The notes below the pieces were generated by a model, which made no database searches, had not been told where the DNA came from, and saw only the letters and a list, made by a program, of their open reading frames with translations. From Micromonospora chaiyaphumensis (GTDB taxonomy: Bacteria > Actinomycetota > Actinomycetes > Mycobacteriales > Micromonosporaceae): a stretch of 64,000 nt of DNA. The DNA lies in NCBI RefSeq assembly GCF_900091435.1, contig NZ_FMCS01000011.1:124001-188000 (forward strand), given 5' to 3'. Shown here in pieces: positions 43,048-52,400 of this stretch; position 1 is the first letter of the stretch, and each line of letters opens with the position of its first letter. A program made the translations under genes and the position numbers.

Positions 43048-43273
43048 GCGGGTCAGCCTAGACCGCCACCGCTGGCGACGCCGCTCCGAGGCGGTGCGGC
43101 ACGCCTGGGAACTCGCCAAGCCCACCGATCCCGACGTTGCTCCGCTCGGGCATCGCGTCCTGCGGGCCATCTCCGAACGCATCCAATGGCGCGTCCAGCT
43201 CGACGCGGCCAGACGCAACCAGGCACCGCCCGATGTTTCGGCAACCACGACGGATCAGGAGGGAGCAGCATGA
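43046..43273 (+). CDS. small basic protein upstream of excisionase
   Basis: This 75-residue arginine-rich frame starts at ATG 43046 and ends overlapping the xis start as ATGA at 43270-43273. It contains RHRWRRRSEAVRHAWELA and is probably nucleic-acid binding by charge. The overlap with xis and the further overlap of xis with int indicate one translationally coupled unit. No family recognised. Confidence 0.55.
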   Translation: MRVSLDRHRWRRRSEAVRHAWELAKPTDPDVAPLGHRVLRAISERIQWRVQLDAARRNQAPPDVSATTTDQEGAA

Positions 43274-43458
43274 AGACTCGGACCATTGAACCGCTGTGGA
43301 CGGCTGAGGACGTGTCGACCTTCCTGGGCATCCCGGTGAGCACCCTCTACCAGTGGCGGTACCGCAGGATCGGGCCGAAGGCGTCCCGCGTAGGCCGGCA
43401 CCTGCGCTATGACCCGGCCGACGTGCGGGCGTGGCTGGAAGAGGCGGCAGACCGGTGA
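43270..43458 (+). CDS. xis: excisionase-like helix-turn-helix protein (AlpA/MerR type)
   Basis: This 62-residue protein has LWTAEDVSTFLGIPVSTLYQ and RVGRHLRYDPADVRAWLEEA, the winged helix of the helix_turn_helix_17 family. In actinobacterial elements such proteins help the tyrosine recombinase excise the element. GGAGGGAGCAGC precedes the ATG, and its stop overlaps the integrase GTG. Confidence 0.88.
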   Translation: MKTRTIEPLWTAEDVSTFLGIPVSTLYQWRYRRIGPKASRVGRHLRYDPADVRAWLEEAADR

Positions 43459-44587
43459 GCGTGGTCAAGCGCCCGAACGGGAAGTGGCGTGCCCGGTACC
43501 GGGATGCTGCCGGCAAGGAGCACGCTCGGCACTTCGACCGCAAGGTCGACGCTGACCGGTGGCACGCCTCCATGAAGACGGCACTTGCCCGTGGTGAGTG
43601 GGTTGATCCGGCTCTCTCGCGGGTCACGGTTGGCGACTGGGCTGCGCGGTGGTTCGCCAACCAGGTGCAGCTCAAGCCGTCGACTCGCCAGCGGTACGCC
43701 AGCCTCCTGCGGATGCAGGTGCTCCCGGTGTGGGAACGCGTCCCGCTCTCGGCAGTCACGCACGCGGACGTGGGCGAGTGGGTACGCCGCATGACGCAGG
43801 CCGGTCTTGCGCCGTCCACCGTTCGGCAGGCGCATCGGGTGTTATCGCTGCTGTTGGCTCTGGCCGTTCGGGATGGTCGGCTGACTCGCAACGTCGCGGC
43901 CGGTGTGCGTCTCCCCCGCGTGGGGCGCGCGGACAAGGTGTTCCTGACGCACGCCCAGGTGGGCGAGCTGGCGGCGGCGGCAGAGCCACACGGGCTGATC
44001 GTCCGCGTGCTGGCCTACACGGGGCTGCGGTGGGGCGAGCTGGCGGCGCTTCGGGTGCGCCGGGTGGACCTGGTGAAGCGCCGGCTGCTGGTGGCGGAGT
44101 CGGTGACCGAGGTCAACGGTCGGGCCGTGTTCGGTACGCCGAAGACGCACCAACGGCGGTCGCTGCCGCTCCCCCGGTTCCTGGTCGAACCGATCGCCGC
44201 GCAGATCGCCGGCCGTTCCGGTGACGAGCTGGTGTTCACCTCCCCGGCCGGCGAGGTGTTGCGCAACAACAACTTCCGTCGCGCGTCTTCGATCGGGCTG
44301 CGGAGTCGATCGGGCTCGCTGGCCTGACGCCGCACGAGCTGCGGCACACGGCCGCCAGTCTCGCCGTTGCGGAGGGCGCCAACGTCAAAGCCGTGCAGCG
44401 GATGCTCGGGCACGCCTCGGCGGCCATGACGCTGGACGTGTACGCGGACCTCTTCGAGGACGACCTGGACCAGGTGGCGGACCGCCTCGACCGGGCGGCG
44501 GGTCGTGCTGCTGCGGACTCAGTGCGGACTGAGGGCGTCGGTCCGGACCTCGACGCGGTACGTCCGGGTCGTCGCCAGCATGGTTGA
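43455..44587 (+). pseudogene. int: tyrosine recombinase (phage-type integrase), frameshifted
   Basis: The gene starts at GTG 43455 (SVVKRPNGKWRARYRD) with an N-terminal arm-binding domain and a SAM-like core-binding domain. Catalytic Arg I lies in YTGLRWGEL (R192). The frame then fails near 44285: one G seems missing between GCG and TCTTC, so the protein ends at 44327. The second frame holds HELRHTAA, MLGHASAAMT and the nucleophile tyrosine in DVYADLF (codon 44441-44443), up to the stop at 44587. Box II is thus separated from Arg I, and neither half should recombine DNA. A sequencing error is possible. Confidence 0.88.
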
Positions 44588-44601
44588 ACAGGGAAAACGG
44601 A

Positions 44602-44678
44602 TGGTGGGGCGGGCGGGACTCGAACCCGCGACCGAGGGATTATGAGTCCCCTGCTCTAACCCGCTGAGCTACCGCCCC
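44602..44678 (-). tRNA. tRNA-Met (anticodon CAT), also the right att site
   Basis: The 77-nt gene folds as a full cloverleaf: acceptor GGGGCGG/CCGCCCC, D arm GCTC/GAGC, anticodon stem GGGGA/TCCCT with loop CTCATAA, T stem GCGGG/CCCGC with loop TTCGAGT, and encoded CCA at the 3' end. An elongator methionine tRNA is likely; a tRNA-Ile with modified CAT cannot be excluded by anticodon alone. The 3' 45 bases are duplicated at 40345. Confidence 0.92.
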
Positions 44679-44831
44679 GCTACCGCGCCGGATCGTAACC
44701 CGCTCAACGGATCACCGGCCATCACCCGACGGGCCAGCATCAAGATCCGACCGGCACGATGGGCAACGCGAGGATAACAGCGCGCAGCGGACCCACCGGC
44801 CGCGCGGGCAGAGGCCGGATGGGCGCGGCGC

Positions 44832-46073
44832 TCAGCCCTCACCGCGCAACTCCGCGAGCACCGCACCGGCCGCCCGCCACCCGCTCGCGAGGGCACCCTG
44901 GATGGACGGGCTGTCCCGGTGGTCGCCGGCGACGAAGAGACCGTCGCCGAGGGCGACCGGCTTGCGCAGGTGGCCCTGTGGCGGCGGCGCGGCGGGGAGC
45001 GCGTCCGGCACCGACACGGTCGCGAGGTGCGTCCAGTCGGCGGTCGGGCGCCCGTAGAGGCGGTCCAGCTCGCGGCGGACCAACGGCTCGGGCGGGGCCT
45101 GCGGGCCGACCACCGAGGTGGCCACGAGGTGCTTTCCGGCCGGCGCGTAGGTGGGCGCCGCGTTGCTGAGCACCACCGTGTTGGCGACCAGTTCCCGTCG
45201 ATCCCCGTCGAGCAGCAGGATCGGCTCGACCAGCGGCGGGGTGTCGGTGCTGTGATAGTAGGTCGTGTAGCTGTGCATGCGTACCCGCTGGAGCCGGGGC
45301 AGCAGCGTGGCCGCCGCCGGCGGGTCGGCGGCGACCACGACGGCGCGGCAGGCGATGTCGCCGGCCGGGGTGCGGACCCGGCCGGGCGCGATCTCGGTGA
45401 CCGGGGTGTCCAGGGCGATCAGCTCGGCGGGCAGCGGGGCGGCGACGGCCGCGGGCAGCGCGGCCATGCCGCGGGCTGGCAGCCCGATCCGGCCGCGGGC
45501 GAACGCGCGCAGCAGGACGGCCAGCACGTGGCTGGAGGTGGCCAGCTCGCGGTCGAGGAGCACGCCGGAGAGGAACGGCCGGAGCAGTTCCTCGATGAAC
45601 GCCGGGGAGAGCCCGGCCCGGCGCAGTGCCTCCTCGCTGGTGGTCTCGGGCTCGTTGAGCAGCCGGCCCACCGGCAGGGTGGCGTAGCTGCCGGCGAGCG
45701 CGGCGAAGCGCAGCCGGTCGACCAGCGAGCCGACGCCGGCGGCCAGCGTGCCGGGCGCGCCGGCGGGGTCGCGCAGCGGGTTGACCAGGCGTTCCAGCCG
45801 GCCGCCGCGGCGGACCAGCACGCCGGGGGTGAACCAGCCGAGGTCGAGGGCGCGGAGGTCGACCAGGCCGCCGAGCCTCGGGTACGCCGTGTTGAGCACC
45901 TGGAAGCCCCGGTCCAGCAGGTAGCCGTCGACCGCGTCGGTGGCGACCCGGCCACCGAGCCGGTCGGCGGCCTCGAGCAGCCGCCAGGGCACCCCGGCCC
46001 GGTGCAGCCGGCGGGCGACGGCGAGGCCGGCCAGGCCGCCGCCGACGACGACCACGTCGGTGTCAGCGGGCAT
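44832..46073 (-). CDS. FAD-dependent amine-oxidase/phytoene-desaturase-like oxidoreductase
   Basis: This 413-residue protein starts with VVVVGGGLAGLAVARRLHRA for FAD binding, then LLEAADRLGGRVATD, and ends with GLFVAGDHRDSPSIQGALAS, the C-terminal FAD motif. The pattern matches NAD(P)/FAD-dependent oxidoreductases of the amine oxidase superfamily such as protoporphyrinogen-oxidase-like or carotenoid-type desaturases. No carotenoid genes are adjacent. Its start overlaps the MMPL gene end by 11 bp, suggesting cotranscription. Confidence 0.85.
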   Translation of the reverse strand: MPADTDVVVVGGGLAGLAVARRLHRAGVPWRLLEAADRLGGRVATDAVDGYLLDRGFQVLNTAYPRLGGLVDLRALDLGWFTPGVLVRRGGRLERLVNPLRDPAGAPGTLAAGVGSLVDRLRFAALAGSYATLPVGRLLNEPETTSEEALRRAGLSPAFIEELLRPFLSGVLLDRELATSSHVLAVLLRAFARGRIGLPARGMAALPAAVAAPLPAELIALDTPVTEIAPGRVRTPAGDIACRAVVVAADPPAAATLLPRLQRVRMHSYTTYYHSTDTPPLVEPILLLDGDRRELVANTVVLSNAAPTYAPAGKHLVATSVVGPQAPPEPLVRRELDRLYGRPTADWTHLATVSVPDALPAAPPPQGHLRKPVALGDGLFVAGDHRDSPSIQGALASGWRAAGAVLAELRGEG

Positions 46074-48183
46074 GCTCCACCTCCGCCCCGGCCCGGTCGC
46101 CGTTGCGGTTGGTCCGCGACAGCCGGCCGGGCCACCAGACTGCCGGCCCGATGTCGTACGCGAGCGCGGGCACCAGCAGCGAGCGGACCACGATGGTGTC
46201 GAGCAGCACCCCGACGGCGACGGCCACGCCCAGCTCGACGAGCACCACGAGCGGCAGCACGGCGAGCGCGGAGAACGTGGCGGCGAGCACGATGCCGGCG
46301 GAGGTGATCACGCCGCCGGTGACGGCCAGGCCGGTGAGGACCCCCGCCCGGGTGCCGCGCCGCACCGATTCCTCGCGGACCCGGCTCATCAGGAAGATGT
46401 TGTAGTCGATGCCGAGGGCGACGAGAAAGACGAAGGCGAACAGCGGGAACGACTGGTCGACGCCGGGGAAGTCGAGGACGTGCCGGAAGATCAGGGCGCA
46501 GAGGCCGAGCGTGGCCAGGAACGACAGCACGACGGTGGCGATCAGCAGCAGCGGCGCGAGCAGGGCCCGCAGCAGCAGGGCCAGGATGACGGCGATGACC
46601 AGCAGCACCACGGGGATGATGACGTTGCGGTCCCGGGTGGAGGCGTCGGCGGTGTCCACGTTGATGGCCGTGAACCCCCCGACCACCGCGTCCGCGCCGG
46701 GCACCCGGTGCACCGCGACTCGCAGCTCGCGGATGGTGCGTTCGGCCGCGTTGCTGTCCGGCGGGTCGGCGAGGGTGGCCTGCAACTGCACCCGCCCGTC
46801 GACCACCTCGGGTGGCCCCGCCGGTCCCGCCTGGCTGAACGGCCGGACCGACGACACCCCCGGCACGCCCTGCGCCACCCGGGCGACCTGCTCGGCGGTG
46901 GCCTGGCTGGTGAAGATGGTGGCCGGGCTGCCGGTGCCGGCCGGGTAGTGGCGGGCGATCACGTCCTGCCCGGCCACCGAGTCGGTGCTCTTCGTGAACA
47001 GGTCGGACTGGCCGAGGGTGGTGGCGCCGAGCTGGGTCACGCCGAGGGCGAGCGCGGCCAGGACCACGGCGGTGACGATCCAGACGGTACGCGCGCGGCG
47101 CGCCACGAAACCCGCGATCCGCCCCCAGAGGCCGTGTTCGGTGCGCGGGTCGGCCTGGTCGAGCCGGGGTCGCCGCGGCCAGAAGGCCCACCGCCCACCG
47201 AGGAGCAGCAGGGCGGGGAGGAAGGTCAGCATCACGAGCAGGGTGGCGGCGATGCCGACGGCGCTCACCGGGCCGAGCGCCCGGTTGGAGTTGAGGCTGG
47301 ACAGCAGCAGGCAGAGCAGGCTCACGATGACGGTGGCGCCGGAGGCGACGATCGCTGGGGCGGCGCCCCGCCAGGCGGCCTTCATGGCGTCCCAGGGTCG
47401 CTCGTGCCGGTGCAGTTCCTCCCGGTAGCGGGCGATGAGCAGCAGCGCGTAGTCGGTGCCGGCGCCGAAGACGAGGACGGTGAGGATGCCCTGGGCCTGC
47501 CCGTTGAGCTTGATGACGTCGTTCTTCGCGAGGACGTAGACGAAGAGCGAGGCCAGCGAGTACGACATCCCGGCGGCGAGCAGCGGGAAGACCCAGAGCA
47601 CCGGGCTGCGGTAGACGATCAGCAGGATGACCAGCACCACGACAAGGGTGACCAGCAGCAGCGGCCCGTCGATGGCGGTGAACACCTCGATCAGGTCGGC
47701 GAGCAGGCCGGCCGGGCCGGCCACGTCCACGGTCAGGCCGTCCCGGTCGCCGCCCGTGATCTCCCGCAGCCGGTCGACCACCGCGCCGATCTGTTCGCCC
47801 TCGGCGGCGTCGATCGGGACGACCACCTGGACGGCCTGCCGGTCCGCGCTGACGATCGGCGGCGGCAGCGGGCCGACCACGCCCGGCACCTGGGCGAAGC
47901 GCGCCGCCTCGGCCCGGATCCGCTCCTGGTCGGCGGGGGTGATGCCGGAGGTGCGTTCGTAGAGGACGAGCGCCGGGGTGGTCTCCCGCTCCACGAAGCC
48001 GGCGGCGAGGTCCTGCGCCCGGGTGGCCTCGGCGTCGGCGGGCAGGAAGGCGGCGTTGTCGTTGGTGGCGACGTCGCCGAGCTTTCCGGAGTATGGCCCG
48101 GCGAGGCCGCCGACGACCAGCCAGCCCAGCACCACGACGACCGCGATCAGCGTCGCGGTCCAGCGGCTCCGCCCTCCAGCCAT
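46063..48183 (-). CDS. MMPL/RND-family transporter
   Basis: This 706-residue membrane protein has about twelve helices in two MMPL repeats, each preceded by a large external loop. Blocks include GAGTDYALLLIARYREELH and FVFLVALGIDYNIFLMSRVREE, with the charged residues of the proton relay. MMPL proteins move lipids or other hydrophobic compounds to the outside. The downstream flavoprotein may modify the cargo, but this is inference. Confidence 0.92.
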   Translation of the reverse strand: MAGGRSRWTATLIAVVVVLGWLVVGGLAGPYSGKLGDVATNDNAAFLPADAEATRAQDLAAGFVERETTPALVLYERTSGITPADQERIRAEAARFAQVPGVVGPLPPPIVSADRQAVQVVVPIDAAEGEQIGAVVDRLREITGGDRDGLTVDVAGPAGLLADLIEVFTAIDGPLLLVTLVVVLVILLIVYRSPVLWVFPLLAAGMSYSLASLFVYVLAKNDVIKLNGQAQGILTVLVFGAGTDYALLLIARYREELHRHERPWDAMKAAWRGAAPAIVASGATVIVSLLCLLLSSLNSNRALGPVSAVGIAATLLVMLTFLPALLLLGGRWAFWPRRPRLDQADPRTEHGLWGRIAGFVARRARTVWIVTAVVLAALALGVTQLGATTLGQSDLFTKSTDSVAGQDVIARHYPAGTGSPATIFTSQATAEQVARVAQGVPGVSSVRPFSQAGPAGPPEVVDGRVQLQATLADPPDSNAAERTIRELRVAVHRVPGADAVVGGFTAINVDTADASTRDRNVIIPVVLLVIAVILALLLRALLAPLLLIATVVLSFLATLGLCALIFRHVLDFPGVDQSFPLFAFVFLVALGIDYNIFLMSRVREESVRRGTRAGVLTGLAVTGGVITSAGIVLAATFSALAVLPLVVLVELGVAVAVGVLLDTIVVRSLLVPALAYDIGPAVWWPGRLSRTNRNGDRAGAEVEHAR

Positions 48184-48299
48184 CCGCCTCCACCCTCGAA
48201 TCGACGCAGAAATCGACGCAGCGCGAGTCTAGGCCGACATCGCCCATCCTGCCGGGCGAACCAGCACCACCGGGCGGAAACCTCGCGCACCCGAGGCGT

Positions 48300-48356
48300 T
48301 GATCATGAAGTTGGCGCCACCGGAAAGCGCATTCCATGCCGCTAACTTCATGATCA
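48300..48356. repeat. inverted repeat, TGATCATGAAGTT arms
   Basis: TGATCATGAAGTTGGC at 48300-48315 pairs with GCTAACTTCATGATCA at 48341-48356 with one mismatch, and the outer 13 bp are perfect. The loop is 25 nt. The AT-rich arms contrast with the GC-rich surroundings. I suspect a dispersed intergenic palindrome family in this genus, but a genome search is needed. Confidence 0.8.
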
Positions 48357-48440
48357 CGCGGGCGGGCCGGGGCGCGGGGCGGGCCGGGGTGCGGCGCGGG
48401 CGGGCCGGGGCGCGGCGCGGGCCGGGGCGCGGGCGGGGTG
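48357..48440. repeat. degenerate GC-rich tandem repeat
   Basis: Variants of GGGCCGGGGCGCGGG recur several times in tandem immediately after the inverted repeat. No reading frame here looks coding. Slippage or assembly collapse is possible. Confidence 0.65.
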
Positions 48441-48493
48441 CATGCGGAAACGCCCGCCGGCTGGGCCGGCGGGCGTTTGGGTGAAACTCTGTG

Positions 48494-48566
48494 CTCCCCC
48501 GTTTGGACTCGAACCAAAAACCTGCCGGTTAACAGCCGGCTGCTCTGCCAATTGAGCTACGGGGGA
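48494..48566 (-). tRNA. tRNA-Asn (anticodon GTT)
   Basis: This 73-nt gene has acceptor TCCCCCG/CGGGGGA, D arm GCTC/GAGC, anticodon arm GCCGG-CTGTTAA-CCGGC and T arm TTTGG-TTCGAGT-CCAAA. The 3' CCA is not encoded. It folds without mismatches. Confidence 0.97.
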
Positions 48567-48841
48567 CCGTAGTCCGCGCGGTTGCGGATCTCTCCGCGCC
48601 GTGCGACGGGGACAAGAGTACAGGACATCGGGGGGTGGTGCGCCAGGGGGTTACGGCGACTTCCCCCGCCCGGTGACCGCATCAGAATATCGGACAAATC
48701 GCCATCTCGGCACAGGGAGGTATGAGCGGAGAGCAGGATGGGTAGTTAGCCGCCGACAGAGAATGCAGGCGCGAGAAGGTCGCTCCCCGCCGGGACCACC
48801 CGGTCGGGATCGGCGGCGCGTCAGGTACGGAAGGAGCCGCC

Positions 48842-49222
48842 ATGCGCGGAAAGATCATGTTTCTTGGCGGGCTGGCTGCGGGATTCGTCCTGGGCGCCCG
48901 TGCCGGCCGGGAGAAGTACGAGGAGCTGGTGGTCCGGGGCCGCAAGGTGCTCGACCACCCGACCGTCCAGGAGGCGGCGGGCGTCGCGCAGGCTCAGGCG
49001 ACCCGGCTCTACTCCGAGGGCAAGGACAAGCTGGGGCAGACCAAGCTCGGCGAGAAGCTGGGCACCGGTAACGGCAACGGCAGCAAGCAGGGGCTGACCG
49101 ACGCCGACAAGCCGTTCGCCGGCACGCCGGCCGCCGTCGGGGCCAAGTCCGGCTCGACGAGCACGAGCACGAGTTCGACCGGTTCGTCCACCAAGTCGTC
49201 CGGCACGAGCACCAACCTCTGA
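48842..49222 (+). CDS. YtxH-like small membrane-associated protein
   Basis: This 126-residue protein starts with MFLGGLAAGFVLGARAGREK, the YtxH-type glycine-rich helix followed by a charged amphipathic segment (YEELVVRGRKVLDHPTVQEA). The end is low-complexity Ser/Thr/Gly. YtxH proteins are general-stress-linked in firmicutes; the role here is unknown. A GAAGGAGCC ribosome site precedes the ATG, and a strong terminator follows. Confidence 0.8.
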   Translation: MRGKIMFLGGLAAGFVLGARAGREKYEELVVRGRKVLDHPTVQEAAGVAQAQATRLYSEGKDKLGQTKLGEKLGTGNGNGSKQGLTDADKPFAGTPAAVGAKSGSTSTSTSSTGSSTKSSGTSTNL

Positions 49223-49229
49223 CGCCACC

Positions 49230-49270
49230 CGAGAGCGGGCCGGTCGCCGTCGGCGACCGGCCCGCTCTCG
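49230..49270. terminator. strong hairpin terminator
   Basis: Perfect 19-bp arms (49230-49248 and 49252-49270) surround a GTC loop, followed by TCTGT. It ends the ytxH-like transcript and isolates the sugar-oxidation locus. Confidence 0.88.
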
Positions 49271-49295
49271 TCTGTCCGAACGAGACCCCACTCCC

Positions 49296-49320
49296 ACTTT
49301 CGCTCATCCTGAACAAAAGT
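49296..49320. promoter_or_regulatory. inverted motif ACTTTCG-N11-CAAAAGT (copy 1)
   Basis: ACTTTCG at 49296-49302 and CAAAAGT at 49314-49320 are near-perfect inverted arms 11 bases apart, 162 bp upstream of the ThuA/GSDH gene. The same two heptamers with the same spacing occur at 62379-62403 before the second sugar gene set. A further ATCGAAA box lies at 49332-49338. Likely a shared operator. Confidence 0.65.
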
Positions 49321-49482
49321 CACGGGGATTAATCGAAAACTTTTGGCGTCAACCTCTTCTCTTTGGTCTCAGGCGCAAATATCGTCTCGCGTAGAACCTG
49401 GCCAGGCTCTCGTCACCTTCCAGCGACCTCCTCAGCCTCGTCCCGACGCTGAGGCGGACCCGCCCGACAAGAGCGAGGTTCG

Positions 49483-52400
49483 ATGCGCAGAAGACCGTTC
49501 GGCCGCAGGGCCGCCATCCATCTCAGCGTGCTCACTCTCGTCGCCGCGACGCTCGTCGCGACGGCGGAGCGGGCCCCGACTCCGGCGCAGGCCGCGCCGG
49601 TGCTCACCGCTCCCGCACCCGGCAGCAACGGCATCCAGTACAAGGTGCTCGTCTTCACCCGGTCGGCCGGCGGCAGCAACGCCGCCACCGCGGCCGGCGT
49701 GCAGGCCGTCCAGCGACTCGGCCAGGAGCGCCGCTTCACCGTCGAGGTCACCAGCGACCCGCGCAAGTTCGACCAGCCCCACCTGAAGCAGTTCCGTGCC
49801 GTGGTGTTCCTCAACACCGTCGGCGACGTCCTCAACGACGCCCAGCAGGCCGCCTTCGAGGCGTACTACCGCGACGGCGGCGGCTTCGTGGGCGTCCACT
49901 CCGCCATCGAGGCCGAGCCGGACTGGTCGTTCCTCACCAACGTGCTCGGCACCCGGGCCACCGGCGCGCCGACGGCCGCGAGCCGCGCCACCGTCACCGT
50001 CGCCGACCGGGTCCACCCGGCGTCGGAGACGTTGCCGCAGCGCTGGTCCACCACCGACCGGTGGTACAACTTCGCGGCCAACGTCCGGGGCGTCTCGCAC
50101 GTCCTGGCCACGGTGGACGAGAAGACGTACGCGGGCGGCAGCATGGGCTTCGACCACCCGGTCACCTGGTGCAAGGACTACCAGGGCGGCCGCTCGTTCT
50201 ACACCGGACTCGGCGCCACCCCGGCGAGCTACGACAGCGCCGACCTGCGGGCCCACCTCGGTGGGGCGATCCAGTGGGCGGCCGGCGTCACCGACGGCGA
50301 CTGCGGTGCGACCGTGCTCGCCAACTACCAGATGACGGTGGTCGGTGCGCAGCCCAACGTCAACGAGCCGATCGGCTTCGACGTCCTCCCCGACGGCCGG
50401 GTCATCCAGACCGACCGGCGCGGCGGCGTCCGGCTGCACGACCCGGAGACCAACGAGACCACCGTGCTGGCCCAGATCCCGGTCTACACCAACAGCGAGG
50501 ACGGGATGTACGGCCCGGCGGTGGACCACGACTTCGCCACCAACAAGTGGGTCTACCTCTACTACGCGCCGCCGCTGGACACCCCGGTGGGCAGCGCGCC
50601 GACCACCAGCACCGACCCGGCCGCCTGGGACCAGTGGAAGGGCTACTTCCAGCTGTCCCGGTTCAAGTTCGTCGACGGGGAGACCCCGTCGCTGGACGTC
50701 AGCACCGAGCAGAAGATCCTCCAGGTGCCCGTGGACCGGGGCGCCTGCTGCCACGTGGCCGGTGACATCACGTTCGACTCGAAGAACAACCTCTGGCTGG
50801 TCACCGGGGACGACACCCCGGCCGGCGGCGGCGGGTCGGGTGGCTTCTCGCCGCACAACGACTCGGTGAGCGCCACCGGCGTCTACCAGGCGCCGTTCGT
50901 CGACGCCCGGCGCAGCGCGGCCAACACCAACGACCTGCGCGGCAAGATCCTGCGGATCACGGTCGGCGCGGACGGGTCGTACACGGTCCCGCAGGGGAAC
51001 CTGTTCCCGGCCGGCACCGAGAAGACCCGGCCGGAGATCTATGCCATGGGCTTCCGGAACCCGTTCCGGATCACCCTGGACAAGAACGACGTCGCCTACA
51101 TCACCGACTACTCCCCGGACTCCTCGACGCCGCAGGTGGGCCGGGGGCCGGCGGGCACCGGCCGGATGATGGTGGTCGACAAGCCGGCGAACTACGGCTG
51201 GCCGATGTGCGTGCAGCCGAACCTGCCGTACATCGAGATGAACTGGACCACCAACCCGATCTCCCCGGTGGCCCCGTTCGACTGCGCGGCGCCGAAGAAC
51301 ACCTCGCGGCACAACACCGGTCTGACCGACCTGCCGCGGGTCGAGAAGTCCGAGCTGTGGTACTCGTTCCAGGCCCCGACGCCCTGCCCGGAGTCCTACC
51401 TGTCGACTCCGACGCAGACCTGCCCGGTGCTCTTCCCGGAGCTGGGCACGGGCGGCGTCGGCCCGCACGGAGCGGCGAAGTACGACTTCGACCCGGAGCT
51501 GAGGTCGGAGACGAAGTTCCCCGAGTACTACGACGGCGCGATCTTCTTCGGTGAGTTCACCCGGGACACCCTCAAGGAGATCCGGCTGGACGACCAGGGC
51601 GACATCCTGAAGATCAACAACGTCTTGAACTGCGGGCAGGCGCCCACCACGCCGGCGAAGCCGTTCCTCTGCGACAACCCCATGGACATGCGCTGGGGCG
51701 CGGACGGCAACTTCTACCTGCTGACGTACGGGGACGGGTTCTTCAACATCAACCCGGACGCGGCGATGCTCAGGTTCAGCTACGTCAAGGGCCTCCGGGC
51801 GCCGACCGCCGTGCTGAACGCGACCCCGACCAACGGCCGGGCGCCGCTGACCGTCGCCTTCTCCAGCGACGGCTCGAAGGACCCGGACCCGGCGGACTCC
51901 ATCTCGTTCGCCTGGGACTTCGACGGCAACGGCACGACCGACTCGATCGACCCGAACCCGTCGTTCACCTACACCGCCAACGGCGTCTACACCGCCCGGC
52001 TCACGGTGACCGACTCCAGCGGCAAGACCGCGTCGGCCAACACCACCATCACCGTCGGCAACACGGCGCCGACCGTCACGGTCACGACCCCGCTGGAGGG
52101 CGGCTTCTTCAGCTGGGGCGACGACATCCCGTGGACGGTCACCGTCACGGACCCGGAGGACGGGCCGGTCGACTGCGCCAGGGTCGAGGTGACCTTCGTG
52201 CTCGGCCACGACAGCCACGGGCACGGCGAGGCCAACCAGTTCGGCTGCTCCGGGGTGCTGCCCACGGACGCCGACGACGCCTCGCACGGCGGCTACATCT
52301 ACGGCGTGGTCAGCGCGTCGTACACCGATCAGGGTGCCAACGGCCAGCCGGCGCTGACCACGGTGGACCAGCAGATCATCCAGGCCAAGCGTCAGGAGGT

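Larger units (their letters stand above)
40345..44646 (+). mobile_element. 4.3-kb integrative element in tRNA-Met(CAT)
   Basis: A perfect 45-bp direct repeat at 40345-40389 and 44602-44646 bounds this element. The right copy is the 3' part of an intact tRNA-Met gene; the left copy continues into unrelated sequence. The integrase gene lies next to the tRNA, as is typical. Contents from left are a tRNA-Gly relic, two small membrane-protein genes, a long hairpin, an orphan 298-residue gene, and a three-gene module ending in xis and int. No replication or transfer gene is seen, and int is frameshifted. It is probably a stranded remnant or a minimal integrated element. Confidence 0.88.
48184..48493. 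other. repeat-rich intergenic region
   Basis: About 310 bp without a supported gene. It contains the inverted repeat at 48300-48356 and a low-complexity run at about 48357-48440. Confidence 0.6.

Noticed and set aside
44280..44300. Programmed ribosomal frameshift in the integrase
   Set aside because: No slippery heptamer or downstream stem is visible at the junction, and integrases of this family are made without frameshifting. A simple one-base loss explains it better.
48357..48440. CRISPR array
   Set aside because: The repeat units are short, degenerate and directly adjacent without unique spacers, and no cas genes occur in the window.
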